A stretch of 35,752 nt of DNA from Bacillus sp. JCM 19034 (GTDB lineage: Bacteria > Bacillota > Bacilli > Bacillales > Bacillaceae_D): the NCBI RefSeq assembly GCF_001310635.1, contig NZ_BAXR01000029.1, positions 1-35,752 of the forward strand, in the 5' to 3' direction. Positions 1 to 11,800 of this stretch are shown one piece after another (within the stretch, counting starts at the first letter, position 1; every line of letters begins with the position of its first letter). A program made the position numbers and the translations under genes. The notes under the pieces were generated by a model. That model did not search any database. It saw nothing but the letters and a program-made list of their open reading frames with translations, and was not told the DNA's origin.

Positions 1-2
1 AA

Positions 3-386
3 AAAGTAGTATATGTGTATCGACCAGTTGCTCCAGCAACCGGAAAAGTGGAAGTGATCTTTGTTGACGAAAAAGGGAAAGAATTAAAACCAGGAAAAGT
101 AATTGAAGGAGTTGTAGGAGAAGAGTACGAAACAGCTCCAGAAGACATTGCTGGGTATGAGCTAGTAGAAGAACCGACAAATGCAACAGGTGCGATTACA
201 GAGGGAACACAAGAAGTTGTGTATGTTTATAAGCTGATTGAAGAACCAGTTCCATCAGAAGAAAAGGAAACAACGCTTCCGAATACCTCAACGAATGTAT
301 ACAATTATATTATAATTGGGTCTTTAATTATGTTAATTGGTATTAGTTTATTAGTTATAAATAGAAGAAAAAATCTAATTAACTAA
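3..386 (+). CDS. C-terminal end of a MucBP-repeat, sortase-anchored surface protein (5' partial)
   Basis: The reading frame is open from base 3, so the gene begins upstream of the window. What remains is one MucBP-type module: a V-x-V-x-F-V-D-E-K-G opening, a G-x-x-G-E-x-Y turn, the phrase AGYELVEEP, and a closing VVYVYK that repeats the VVYVYR seen at the very start. A short acidic spacer follows, then a cell-wall sorting signal: LPNTS, a hydrophobic segment of about 20 residues and a basic tail (NRRKN). MucBP modules occur in Gram-positive adhesins. The protein would be covalently attached to peptidoglycan by a sortase. LPNTS ends in Ser rather than Gly, resembling the LPxT[AS] motifs used by class D-type sortases of bacilli. 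The ligand cannot be inferred. Confidence 0.85.
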   Translation, partial: KVVYVYRPVAPATGKVEVIFVDEKGKELKPGKVIEGVVGEEYETAPEDIAGYELVEEPTNATGAITEGTQEVVYVYKLIEEPVPSEEKETTLPNTSTNVYNYIIIGSLIMLIGISLLVINRRKNLIN

Positions 387-407
387 GTTCACGAGGTATG
401 ATTGTAT

Positions 408-448
408 AGCCACTTTACTCAAATTGAGTAGGGTGGCTTTATCCTTTT
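408..448 (+). terminator. Rho-independent terminator of the MucBP gene
   Basis: AGCCAC and GTGGCT form the outer stem and TACTC/GAGTA the inner one, around a short AT loop. A T-rich tail follows. It lies 22 bases after the stop codon. Confidence 0.8.
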
Positions 449-564
449 GGTAATTGGAAATGACTGTAATGATCATAGTTGGTAGAAAATTAGAAGTATC
501 AAAAATCTAATAGTAAGAACACTTCGATCAAAATAAGTTATGTAATAGTAATTGTGAAAAAAAA

Positions 565-597
565 TTAAGAGAAATTTAAGAGGAATTAGTTAATCTA
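565..597 (+). promoter_or_regulatory. 11-bp-phased direct repeat with overlapping -10 (copy 1)
   Basis: Three consecutive 11-base units start at 565, 576 and 587: TTAAGAGAAAT, TTAAGAGGAAT and TAGTTAATCTA. The third contains a possible -10 (TAATCT). The same arrangement recurs at 979-1011 and 11929-11961. Hexamer-N5-hexamer direct repeats placed just upstream of a -10 are typical of binding sites for OmpR/PhoB-family response regulators. That family assignment is inference. Confidence 0.5.
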
Positions 598-599
598 TA

Positions 600-760
600 G
601 AAATGAGTAACGGGCTAAAGTGAACAGCAAGCTCTAGTAGGAAGGACTCCCCTTTATTACTAGGATTAGAATTCAAGTGTGGAACGATGATAGTAATAAT
701 AGGCTACTAGAATGTTACCAGAATAGTGGACTGAACAAAGTGCACACTATTCGGTTTTTT
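600..760 (+). ncRNA. Possible short untranslated transcript between two promoters
   Basis: A promoter-like element (565-597) is followed about 120 bases later by a good intrinsic terminator (718-760), with no convincing ORF between. A 60-codon frame at 677-859 runs through the terminator and has no ribosome site. The interval would give an RNA of roughly 155 nt. It contains a C-rich stretch (GGACTCCCC) that could in principle pair with a ribosome-binding site. I do not recognise it as any known riboswitch or sRNA family. It could also be a leader attenuated before the adhesin gene. Confidence 0.3.
718..760 (+). terminator. Intrinsic terminator inside the adhesin upstream region
   Basis: GAATAGTG (721-728) pairs exactly with CACTATTC (745-752), extended by CC/GG with one bulge, and is followed by six T residues. 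It lies between the two 11-bp-repeat promoter elements. Confidence 0.65.
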
Positions 761-929
761 CATTTTAAGAGGGGACATATGAGCATCGTTTTATACTCAA
801 ACAATCGACATATATGTTTATTTGGATCAAATCTAATTTCTATAAATGACTATGGTTAAGACGTATTATGATGGTTCAGGTCGTTCCCTACAAAAAAAGG
901 TGTTATTTTTATAGATTAAATTGTAGATC

Positions 930-952
930 GATAGACAATAATCGGGTCTATC
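930..952 (+). promoter_or_regulatory. Inverted repeat GATAGAC-N9-GTCTATC upstream of the adhesin
   Basis: Two perfect 7-base arms are separated by nine bases, 27 bases before the adhesin's 11-bp-repeat promoter element. A close relative lies at 31044-31063. It may be an operator or an RNA hairpin; there is no T-run, so it is not a terminator. Confidence 0.3.
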
Positions 953-978
953 ATCGGATAATTACTAAAATAGTATAA

Positions 979-1011
979 TTAAGTAAAATTTAAGAGAAAT
1001 TAGGTATCCTA
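979..1011 (+). promoter_or_regulatory. 11-bp-phased direct repeat with overlapping -10 (copy 2), adhesin promoter
   Basis: The units TTAAGTAAAAT (979), TTAAGAGAAAT (990) and TAGGTATCCTA (1001) repeat the layout of 565-597. The third unit contains a -10-like TATCCT. Transcription would start near 1018, about 95 bases before the adhesin start codon. Confidence 0.55.
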
Positions 1012-1113
1012 TTAATTGGTAAAGAATCTTTTTTTAAAGAGGAGGGATGGTAGAAATAGTGTTATATAACAACTACGAAAAAATAGAAATAAAAGAGGAG
1101 GAAGCGTGAAAGA

Positions 1114-4100
1114 ATGATGAAAAAAAGGCTTTCAATGCTAGTGTTATCGTTTCTGTTAGTGTTTAGTTCGTTCCAACATGCTAGTATCGTCATTGCAGAA
1201 GGAATTGACGTTCTTCAAGATGAGCAGCAAATTGAAATAGAAGATGAAGTCTCTAACACAGATAATGAAAATAGTGAATTAGAAACAGAAGAAAAGGATT
1301 TAATAGAAGAGCCACTTGAAGAAGCTGAAGAGCATGAGGGAATTGAATCAGACGAACTAGTGGATGTAGAAGAAAGTGGAAACGAACCACTTGCTGAGGC
1401 TGAAGAAAAAGAGCAAGAAGAAGCTGAGGAGAAAGTAATAGAAGAAACAGAGGAAGAAACTGAGGATTCTTTACCACTAACTACGTTTGATGCACAAGGA
1501 AGCGTAGAGATTTTAGAGAATATTATTACGAACGTGGATCTAAAGCATCGTAATGAAAATAATGAATTTGTTGAATTACCAAATCCAATGCCACATCCAG
1601 CCGAGGAGGTATTAGATTTAGCGATTCTATTTGAGTGGGAGCTCGCTGACCATTCAACAGATATGAATCACGGGTATTCGGCAGGAGCTACGTTTACGTT
1701 TCAGCTACCAGAAGAGTTTGTCGTATACAATGACGTGGATGGGGAACTTCTAACTGAAAACCTTGGAAGCGTAGGTACGTATTTGTTAGAAACAGATGGA
1801 ACAGTAACGATGACCTTCAATGAAAATATTGAGACTCGTTTTGGAGTTAGGGGAACGTTAGAATTTTTCACTGTAATTAGCCAAGATTTAACAGGGGATT
1901 TAGAGCAAACGATAAACTTTGTTATCCGTGATCAGGAAATCGGCAGCTTTCCGATATCGTTTGAATCGAATGTTGAAACAAGCGTTGAGAAAAACGGGGT
2001 AACAGATCGTAGCTACAATGCACAAACCATTACATGGAATGTTGATTTTAATAAAAGCCTTGATACGATTGAGAATGCTGTATTAAGAGACCAGCTTGAA
2101 GAAGGACAAATATTTGATGTAAATCACCCATACCGTTTGGTTGAACTTAAAGTAGATTTAGCTGGGAATGTAACTGAAGGGGACGTGGTTGATCCAAGTT
2201 TGTACAGCTTTGATCGAGCTGAAGATGGATTTAAACTCGCCTTTGAAAATGAGATTAACTCAGCTTATCGCCTTGAGTTTCGAACGATCATTACAGATGA
2301 TGTTAAAGAACAATTTAATAATACAGCAACACTTGATGGAGATAACATTGGCGAAATACCAGCATCAAGTTCAGTATCGACCAACGTGGGAACCCATTAG
2401 AAAAGAGTTCAACACACTACGATGGACCGAATCAAACAATCACTTGGGAAATCAAGTTGAACTATGATGAACGGACGTTAACGGAAGACGAGTCAATTGT
2501 TCGAGACTTGTTTGATAACGCTCATGAACTAGTATTGTTTGACGAAGAAGGTAATCCGCTTTTTGAGGTCTTTGAAATTGTCATCGATGAAGATGGTGAA
2601 GAGGCTTCTGAAACGGAGGTGCCAGTAGGTGACTACAATCTAAATGCCATTTCAGAGGACAACAAAAATGGCTTTGAACTTCGTTTTAATGGTGGAATTG
2701 ACAAAGCCTATAAAGTGGTCTATCGTACGAAATCTGTTGATCGTTTCATTGATGATGAGGCTACGATTTCGAATGAGGTTACATTTAATGGGAGGGAAGA
2801 TACTGCCGAACGTTACGTATGGCAGCACGTAGCAGCAAAATGGTATGAAAGTCCAAATTATGGAGACAAAACTATAGAGTGGCATATTGTCGTGAACACT
2901 GATCGTCATGAGATGAATTCACTTACTTTAACAGATACGTTTGTGAATAAAGGGCTTACGTTAATTGATGGAACCTTTAGAATTGAAGGAATAAGCGAAG
3001 ATCATTATTCTTTAACGGACATAAATGACGAAGGGTTTAAAGTCATTTTCGATGAACCGATCAATGATGAATTTGTAATTGTATATACGACAGAATTTGA
3101 TTTTGAAGCAAGAGAAGGAACTGCTGATAATTTCACTAATGGGGTTAGACTAGATTGGATAAATCAGGATAGTAATGCACGTCATATTGAGGTTCAAAGC
3201 GTGTTCACTCCAGATAATTTTACACGAGCAAACGGCTTTAAGCGTGGCTCTTATAACGCTGTAACAAAGGAAATTACGTGGACAGTCGGTGTCAACTATA
3301 ACCTTCGTAATATTTCTGATGCGGTAGTTAGAGATTTTATTCTTGGCAATCAAGAATTAATTACTGATTCACTAGAGATTTACCATGGGGTATTAGAAGG
3401 CGGGTCAAATCAATTAACAAAGGGTGAGTTAGTCGATCCAGAACACTATGAACGTAACTTTATTCAAGATGATGAAGAGAATCCTGGTTTTGAATATGCC
3501 TTAGGAACAATTAATACTCCGTATGTGATTGAATACAAAACGTCTTTAAACGATCGGTTAATTGAGCCTTCTTATGATAATGTAGCTTACTTAAACGATG
3601 GCGATCAGGAACTTGTACGGTTACCTGCAACAGTAGGCGTCCACGAGGGTGGAACGTATACGAATAAGCGTGGTGAGCAAAATGGTCGTGTTATTAACTG
3701 GGAAATTGATATTAATTCAGGACAATCAACGTTATCGAATGTTGTTGTAACGGACATACCAACTCCGAACCAAATCATTATGGAAGAAAGTTTTGAACTT
3801 TTTCCAACTACTGTGGAGCCAAATGGTCATTTAACCGTTAATAGAAATGAACCACTGGAAAAAGGGGTAGATTATCAACTTGAGTTCCACGAGGATGAAG
3901 ATGGTATAGAGTTCTTTGAGTTGAGTTTCACTAATACAATTGATCGTGCTTATGTATTGCAATATCAAACATTTATTATGGCAGCAAACGGTGATACTGT
4001 ATCAAACGATGCTAAGTTAACTTCAACTGAAGAAAATATGCCAACGAATACGAACTCGTCGGAATCGATTCAAGTCCGTATAACAGATGGAATAGGTACG

Positions 4101-7100
4101 GGTTCAGGTGATACTGGTGAATTAACAATTATTAAAACCGATGGAGCAGGTGTTTCATTACCTGGAGCAACGTTTGCTCTTTATGATGAGACTAATACCC
4201 ATCGGATTCGTACCGGTGTGACCGATGAAAATGGAGAACTCACATTTACAAACATCCTTTATGGAAATTATGTTGTGAGGGAAATAGAAGCACCAGATGG
4301 CTATTTGCTACGTCAGGAGTCAGAAGAAGTGGTTATCAATAAAAGTGAAGATGAACTGACGTTTGTAAATGATCAGCTTTTGTATGAGGTTGAGCTTTTA
4401 AAGGTTGATAGCTATAATGGTAGCCCATTACAAGGTGCACAATTTGAGCTGCGCCGTGCTGATCAGTCGGTCGTTGACACATATACGACAGATGAGGATG
4501 GCTTGATCGTCGTAACGGATCTAGAACCAGGTGAATATGTATTTGTTGAAATACAAGCACCTGAGGGCTATGCAGATGATCAACTGGCAGAGGAAGACTT
4601 TGAAATTACAGAGGATCAGGTAGAACGTGTTTCCCTAGTTGTTGGAAATGAGATTAAGACTGGTTCAGTTCTATTGGAGAAAGTCGATGATACGAGTGGA
4701 CAAGTATTAGAAGGAGCAGTGTTCCGACTACTTGATTCATCAGGTGAAATCATTGAAGACTCGTTAACGACAAATGAGAATGGGCAAATTGTTGTTGAAG
4801 ATTTACGCCCAGGTTCCTATCAGTTTGTTGAGATAGAAGCTCCTGATGATTATGAATTAGATTCAGAGCCACATGAGTTTGAAATAGTTCAATCACAGGA
4901 AGAACGCCTGACGCTATATGCCGAAAACCGATTAATACCGGGATCGGTGGAATTACTGAAGGTTGACGATGTAACAGGTGAACCGTTAAGTGGGGCGGTC
5001 TTTAATCTAGAAACAATTGATGGTGAGCTAGTTGCAGAAGGGCTTGTAAGCAACGAAGAAGGACATGTCGTTGTGACAGATCTTCGCCCGGGTGAGTATC
5101 GTTTTGTTGAAGTAGAAGCACCAGCAGATTATCTGTTAAATCCAGCTACACTTCCGTTTGAAATTGAACGTTCTCAAACAGAAAGATTAGAAGTAGAGTT
5201 TGAAAACAGTTTGATTCCGGGAACAGTCGAGCTAACAAAAGTTGATGATGTAACAGGTGAACCGTTAGCAGGAGCTCTATTCAATATCGTTGATGAAAAC
5301 GGCGAAGTTGTACAGCAAAACTTGATGACGGGTGAATCTGGCCGAATAGTTGTAGATAACTTACGCCCAGGGAACTATCAGTCGTCGAAGTGAGTGCTCC
5401 AGAACATTACGTGTTAGAAGCAACACCAGTTCCGTTTGAAATTGAACGTTCACAAGAAGAGAACGAACGTATTATCGTTGAAAATAGCTTAATGCCAGGT
5501 TCTGTAGAGCTTGTGAAAATCGATGTTGATACAGAACTACCGTTACAAGGAGCCTTTTTCCGTCTAGAAGATACAGAAGGAAATATCCTAGAAGAAGAGC
5601 TTGAAACGGACGAAGAGGGCCGTATTGTAGTCGAGGATTTACGTCCAGGCACATATCAATTTGTGGAAACACAAGCACCACAGCACTATCAATTAGCGAC
5701 GGAACCAATTGTGTTTACAATTGAGCCAAGTCAGACAGAGCGCTTATTTGTGAATGCAGAGAATCAACTGATTTTAGGTGATGTCCAATTACTGAAAATC
5801 GATGATGTGGATGGCACAGTATTAGAAGATGCTGAGTTTGAGCTACAGACAGTAGATGGAGAGGTTGTACGTGCGGGCTTAGTGACAAATGAGGATGGAG
5901 TCATTGTTGCACGAGACTTATATCCAGGTGAATACCAGTTTGTCGAAGTGAGTGCACCAGCTGATTATGAGCTAGATGCTACACCAGTTCCGTTTGCAAT
6001 TGACTTCTCACAAGAGGAAACAGTGGTAGTGACAAAAGAGAATCATCTTATTCCAGGTTCGGTAGAGCTTGTAAAGGTAGATGATGTAACTGGTGAAGCA
6101 ATTGAAGGAGCGATTTTCCGTCTTGAAGATGCAGAAGGAAATGTCCTTGAGGAAGAGCTTGAAACGGACGAAGAGGGTCGTATTGTAGTCGAGGATTTAC
6201 GTCCAGGCTCTTATCAATTTGTGGAAACAGAAGCACCACAGCACTATCAATTAGCGACGGAGCCAATTGTGTTTACGATTGAGCCAAGTCAGACAGAGCG
6301 CTTATTTGTGAATGCAGAGAATCAACTGATTTTAGGTGATGTCCAATTACTGAAAATCGATGATGTGGATGGTACAGTATTAGAAGATGCTGAGTTTGAG
6401 CTACAGACAGTTGATGGAGAAGTCATACGCACGGGCTTAGTGACAAATGAGGATGGAGCCATTGTTGCACGAGACTTATATCCAGGTGAATACCAGTTTG
6501 TCGAAGTGAGTGCACCAGCTAATTATGAGCTAGATGCTACACCAGTTCCGTTTGCAATTGACTTCTCACAAGAGCAAACAGTGGTAGTGACAAAAGAGAA
6601 TCGTCTTGTTCCAGGTTCTGTTGAGCTAGTTAAAGTAGACGATATAACTGGTGAAGCTATTGAAGGAGCTATCTTCCGTCTTGAAGATGCAGAAGGAAAT
6701 GTCCTAGAAGAAGAGCTTGAAACGGACGAAGAGGGTCGTATTGTAGTCGAGGATTTACGCCCAGGTTTCTATCAGTTTGTTGAGATAGAAGCTCCTGATG
6801 ATTATGAATTAGATTCAGAGCCACATGAGTTTGAGATTGTTCGATCACAGGAAGAACGTCCGACACTTACTGCCGAAAACCGATTAATACCAGGCTCGGT
6901 GGAATTACTGAAGGTTGACGATGTAACAGGTGAGCCGTTAAGTGGAGCAGTCTTTAATCTAGAAACAATTGATGGTGAGCTAGTTGCAGAAGGGCTTGTA
7001 AGCAGCGAAGAAGGACATGTCGTTGTGACAGATCTTCGCCCAGGCGAGTATCGTTTTGTTGAAGTAGAAGCACCAGCTGATTATCTGTTAAATCCAGCTT

Positions 7101-8800
7101 CACTTCCGTTTGAAATTGAACGTTCTCAAACAGAAAGATTAGAAGTAGAGTTTGAAAACAGTTTGATTCCGGGAACAGTCGAGCTAACAAAAGTTGATGA
7201 TGTAACAGGTGAACCGTTAGCAGGAGCTCTATTCAATATCGTTGATGAAAACGGTGATGTTGTACAGCAAAACTTGATGACGGGTGAATCTGGCCGAATA
7301 GTTGTAGATCACTTACGCCCAGGGAACTATCAGTTCGTCGAAGTGAGTGCTCCAGAACATTACGTATTAGATGCTACACCAATTCCGTTTGTGATTGAAC
7401 GTTCACAAGAAGAGAGAGAAAGTATTATCGTTGAAAATAGCTTAATGCCTGGTTCTGTAGAGCTTGTGAAAATCGATGTTAATACAGAACAACCGTTAGA
7501 AGGAGCGATTTTCCGTCTTGAAGATGCAGAAGGAAATGTCCTAGAAGAAGAGCTTGAAACGGACGAAGAGGGCCGTATTGTAGTCGAGGATTTACGTCCA
7601 GGCTCTTATCAATTTGTGGAAACACAAGCACCACAGCACTATCAATTAGCGGAGGAACCAATTGTCTTTACGATTGAGCTAAGTCAGACAGAGCGCTTAT
7701 TTGTGAATGCAGAGAATCAATTGATTTTAGGTGATGTCCAATTACTGAAAATTGATGATGTGGATGGTACAGTATTAGAAGATGCTGAGTTTGAGCTACA
7801 GACAGTTGATGGAGAAGTCGTACGAGCGGGCTTAGTGACAAATGAGGATGGAGCCATTGTTGCACGAGACTTATATCCAGGTGAATACCAGTTTGTCGAA
7901 GTGAGTGCACCAGCTGATTATGAGCTAGATGCTACACCAGTTCCATTTACAATTGACTTCTCACAAGAGGAAACAGTGTTAGTGACAAAAGAGAATCAAC
8001 TGATTTTAGGTTCAGTGGAGCTTGTACACGTGGATCATAAGACGGGTGAACCATTAGCAGGAGCCGAGTTTAATTTAGTGAATGAAGATGGTGAGATTAT
8101 TCGTGAAGGTCTTGTAACGGACGAGAACGGGCGGATTTTTGTAGATGGTTTACGCCCAGGTCATTATCAATTTATCGAAGTGAGGGCACCAGAGCATTAT
8201 CAGTCTGATGCTACTCCGATTAACGTTGAAATCATTCGTTCGCAAGAAACAACTGTACAAGTTACGAAAGAAAGTAGATTAATTTTGGGTTCCGTAGAGC
8301 TCGTTAAGGTTGATGCTGATAAGCAGCAGCCGTTAGCAGGAGCCATTTTCCAACTAACTAATGAAGAAGGAGACGTCATTGAAGAGAACCTTGAAACGGG
8401 TCAAGATGGACTAATTGTTGTCGAAGACCTTTGTCCGGGGGATTATCAATTTGTTGAAGTAACTGCCCCTGAGAATTATCAGCTGTTATCGGAGGCAATT
8501 GATTTCACAATTGTTTACTCTCAAGAAGAACGTCTTCAGCTAGTGGTAGAAAATGAACTGCTGCCAGTAGAACCTGAAAAAGAGGAAGAACCTCAAGCCG
8601 GTTCCGGTTCTAATGATAAACGTGAAACAAAGAAGAAGCATAAAACAGAAGAGAAACAAGAAACACAAGATGAGCAACAAATTCTACCTGCAACAGCTAA
8701 TCCGTTCATTTGGACGATGATGTTAATCGGTGTGATCGCCTTACTACTTGGGATGATCATTCTAATAGGTAGAAGAGTGTATCTGAATACACGTAGTTAA
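1114..8800 (+). CDS. Giant LPxTA-anchored adhesin with 16 Cna-B/SpaA repeats (two frameshifts in this sequence)
   Basis: This is one gene of about 2,560 codons split by two indels, near 2385-2400 and at 5381-5384. In order it has a signal peptide (residues 1-29), a Glu-rich stretch (about 34-120), and an Ig-like adhesive domain. About five collagen-binding-type modules follow, each with an I-T/N/E-W-x-V/I-x-x-N strand. Then come sixteen 93-residue Cna-B (prealbumin-like) modules, a charged linker and a sorting signal (LPATA, hydrophobic segment, GRR). Each Cna-B module keeps Lys in ELxKVD, Glu in FVExxAPxxY and Asn in the closing ExN strand, the triad that forms Lys-Asn isopeptide bonds in this family. 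It is probably a rigid wall-bound stalk for adhesion or biofilm. The first ATG of ATGATG was chosen; GAGGAGG lies 12 bases upstream, which is long. A bidirectional-looking terminator follows. The ligand is unknown. Confidence 0.88.
4116..8563 (+). repeat. Array of sixteen ~279-bp Cna-B coding repeats
   Basis: Sixteen modules begin at roughly 279-base (93-codon) spacing. Typical openings are (I/M)PGSVELxKVDD or ILGDVQLLKIDD, and each ends in a SQxER strand plus ExxLI. The first two are the most diverged. The middle ones are nearly identical at DNA level: modules 6-7 and 8-9 repeat with a 558-base offset (2 x 279). This points to recent expansion by unequal recombination. Confidence 0.85.
4807..8003 (+). 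repeat. Seven-module segmental duplication inside the adhesin
   Basis: The block from about 4807 to 6050 reappears at about 6759 to 8003 with an offset of 1,953 bases (1,952 before the missing T at 5381-5384), which is exactly 7 x 279. Modules 4, 5, 6 and 7 match modules 11, 12, 13 and 14 with only scattered substitutions. The block ends are approximate. Confidence 0.75.
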
Positions 8801-8805
8801 TAGAG

Positions 8806-8839
8806 AAGGACTAACCTGTGTTATAGGTTAGTCCTTTTT
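8806..8839 (+). terminator. Terminator of the adhesin gene
   Basis: AAGGACTAACCT (8806-8817) pairs perfectly with AGGTTAGTCCTT (8825-8836), followed by T residues. It lies just after the adhesin stop and 18 bases before the convergent kinase gene. Confidence 0.9.
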
Positions 8840-8856
8840 CATATACAATAATATGC

Positions 8857-11800
8857 CTATATATGAAACTCAATACAAGTCCCGCTTCCTTCCTCACTCT
8901 GAATGGTTAACCCTTTCCCTGTTAGTTGTAAAATGCGGCGGTTGACATTGTAAAGGCCAATTCCGCGTTTTTCTGTTGTCTCTGGGCGATTTAGGAGCTG
9001 GTTTATTTTTTCTTTAGACATACCTTGTCCGTTATCGCGAATCATAACAGTTGTTTCATCTTCTGACGTCGTAATCGTAATCGTAATCTCGCCTTTGCGA
9101 TCTGACGTTAAGCCGTGCTCAATGGCATTTTCGACTAGTGGCTGGATAGAGAAAGGTGGAATTTTTAATTTTTCCACATCATCTTCAACCTCCCATATTA
9201 CATCAAATGGGAAATGAGATCGTTCTTGCATAATGTGAACGTACGATTGTACGAAATTTATTTCACTTTCTAATGAAACAAGTCCGTTAGTGTTATTAAA
9301 TTGGAAGCTTGTTTGTAAATAATGACAAAACGCTTCTAGAAGCTGCTTCATTCGTTCGATATTGATTTCAGCCAGGCTTAAAATAGCATTCAATGTGTTA
9401 AAGAAAAAATGAGGCTGAATTTGAGCTTGTAGCCATGCTGTTTCAATGCGTATATTTTCTTCAACCGTTTTCTTGACACGAATGAGTGATGTTACGCGAG
9501 AGCGTAGCTCCTGGACGTGAACAGGTTTCGTTACATAGTCATTTGCCCCAGCGAGAAAGGCGGTTTCGATATCTTCCGCTTGACTTCTAGCTGTTAATAC
9601 TAAAATTGGGAGCTCGGTTAATAAAAATGTCTTTCGTATTTGTTTCGTTAGTTCATACCCTGACATATTTGGCATCATGACATCGGTAATAATTAAATCC
9701 CAATTTGATTGCTTTAGATGCTCTAAAGCTTCACATCCACTTGTAACGCCGTACGTAGAATACAATGGTTGGAGTAAATCTTCAACAATTTTTATATTTA
9801 TAGGATCATCATCGACAATTAGAATTTTCCCCTGTTCGATCTGTTCAATCACCTTATTAATCGTCGTTGGCATTGAACGATTTTCCATCGGTTTATTATT
9901 TGCTGCTAGGTTGCTTGCGTGATGCTCTTGTTTGGCGATAGGAAGTGTAAATGAAAAAGTTGTTCCTTTCTCTTTTATTGATTGAACGGAAATGATTCCG
10001 CCGTGTAATTCAATTAATTGCTTTGTAATACTTAATCCTAAGCCGATTCCGCCACCGATTGCCGTCATGCTTGAATCTCCTTGCTCATATCGCTGGAAAA
10101 TACGATTATACTCTTCTGAAGTAATTCCGATTCCCGTATCTGTGATCTGAATAACAGCTTGATTATTCTCAAGTTCTACTGAGACGGTAATCGTTCCAGA
10201 CTCTGTATATTTAATCGCATTATGAACTAGGTTAAACAAAATTTGTGCCAATCTATTTTCATCTGCTAATACGTGCGGAAAGGATGGGGAGATTTCTATT
10301 TGAAAACGAATCTCTTTTCCATTAAGCATATAATTCAATATATCGATAATGCCCGTTAAGACAGCGTGTAGGTTTACAGCTTTCTTTTGTAACGTAATTT
10401 TGTTTTCATTTAGGTTGTTCACTTCTAACAAGTCATTCACTAAAAATGACATTCGTTGTCCAACACTAATGAGTAGCTGTAGGCTTTCTTTATAGTCTTC
10501 TTTATCTTCCTTCGAATGTATTTCTTTTTCTAGTAAGGTTTGTGCAATATTAATCATTCCATGAAGTGGGTTTCGTAGCTCATGGGATGTATTGGCTAGA
10601 AAGTCATCCTTTGATTGTAAGGCACGTTGAAGTTGCTTTGATAATGTATTTGTTTGTTCTACTGAATGAAAATAACGTCTAAACCAATAAACTGAAAAGA
10701 GTAGTACGGCTAACGTAAAATCAATTGGGTAGAAATCAATGTCAATTTTAAGATTGTATTGAACGACTGATGCCACGATGTGAACCATTAGTGCGACGGT
10801 TCCTAATAAGATGAAAATGTTATCCTGAAAACCGTTTGTTACGGTTCTGATGAAAACTGATACGACAATAGCTGGGACGACAACTAAAATCACTGTAAAA
10901 ATAAACCTTACCTGTAAAACCCAATCAATGGGAGCGACTATAATGAAAAGGCAATAGAACATTAAAAGTATTGGTACTAATCGGAACAATAAGCCTTTCG
11001 TTAAAGTTGGCAATAAATGCTTACAGAATATCATTAAGAGCAAAAGTGATGCAGAAAACGATAAAAATACTAGTTTTGATATATACACGTATTCTAGCGG
11101 AATGACATATAAAATGACTCGGTGATCGGATATCATAACCGAGACGGACGCTACTAATAAGAGAATTCCGAAATAAATTAATACCTTTTGCTTTGGTCCG
11201 ATAAAATAAAGGATAAGCCCATAGATGCCATGGACGATAAAGATAAAAATAACTGCGATTTGACTAGTCAATGCTGTCATTTCTTGTCTTTGAATAATGT
11301 TGCCATCGCCAAACTCGAGAGGATGATAAATCCCGCCATCGCGATTTTTGACAGGGTCATGGGCAACGTGAATGAGAATTTCCATCTCTGTATCAACTGC
11401 AGTGAACGTAATAAACCTAGAAGCGATGCGCCCTACGTAGTCACTAGCAGAATCAGCGACTTGTCCCAAATCCATTAGTAAGTCTCCATTGATATAGAGA
11501 TTATAGGAAGTATAAATATAAGGTAATTTTATCCCTAATAACTGGTTGATGTCTTTCTCATCTATCGTAACTTCAAGACGGTAAGTACCGTATTGGAAAT
11601 CTTCTGTGTATGGCCAACGTTCAAATGCACGCTCATATGTTGCTTCATTTTGATTTGCTTGTAATGGTTCTACAAATTGCTGATCATAGTATTCCCATTC
11701 CCCTTCTAAGGAGAAGATGCTCCCTTTTACCCGATCCAATTGTATGACCCTGCTTCTGCCTCGACGGTTCCACTTTCTCATGTAAAGAAAGCCAAATTCC

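Noticed and set aside
677..859. A 60-codon ORF in the adhesin upstream region
   Set aside because: It runs through a good terminator hairpin, has no ribosome site and has no recognisable protein pattern.
1047..1109. A 20-codon leader-peptide-like ORF just before the adhesin
   Set aside because: Its ATG abuts the GGAGGG with no spacing and the GTG alternative is 12 bases away; there is no codon bias or attenuator that would support a leader peptide.
387..1113. c-di-GMP or other riboswitch in the adhesin leader
   Set aside because: I looked for GEMM-type and other aptamer core sequences because of the c-di-GMP context and found no match.
5407..7910. Several antisense ORFs of 60-81 codons within the adhesin repeats
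   Set aside because: They recur with the 279-base module period and merely mirror the repeated coding sequence on the opposite strand.
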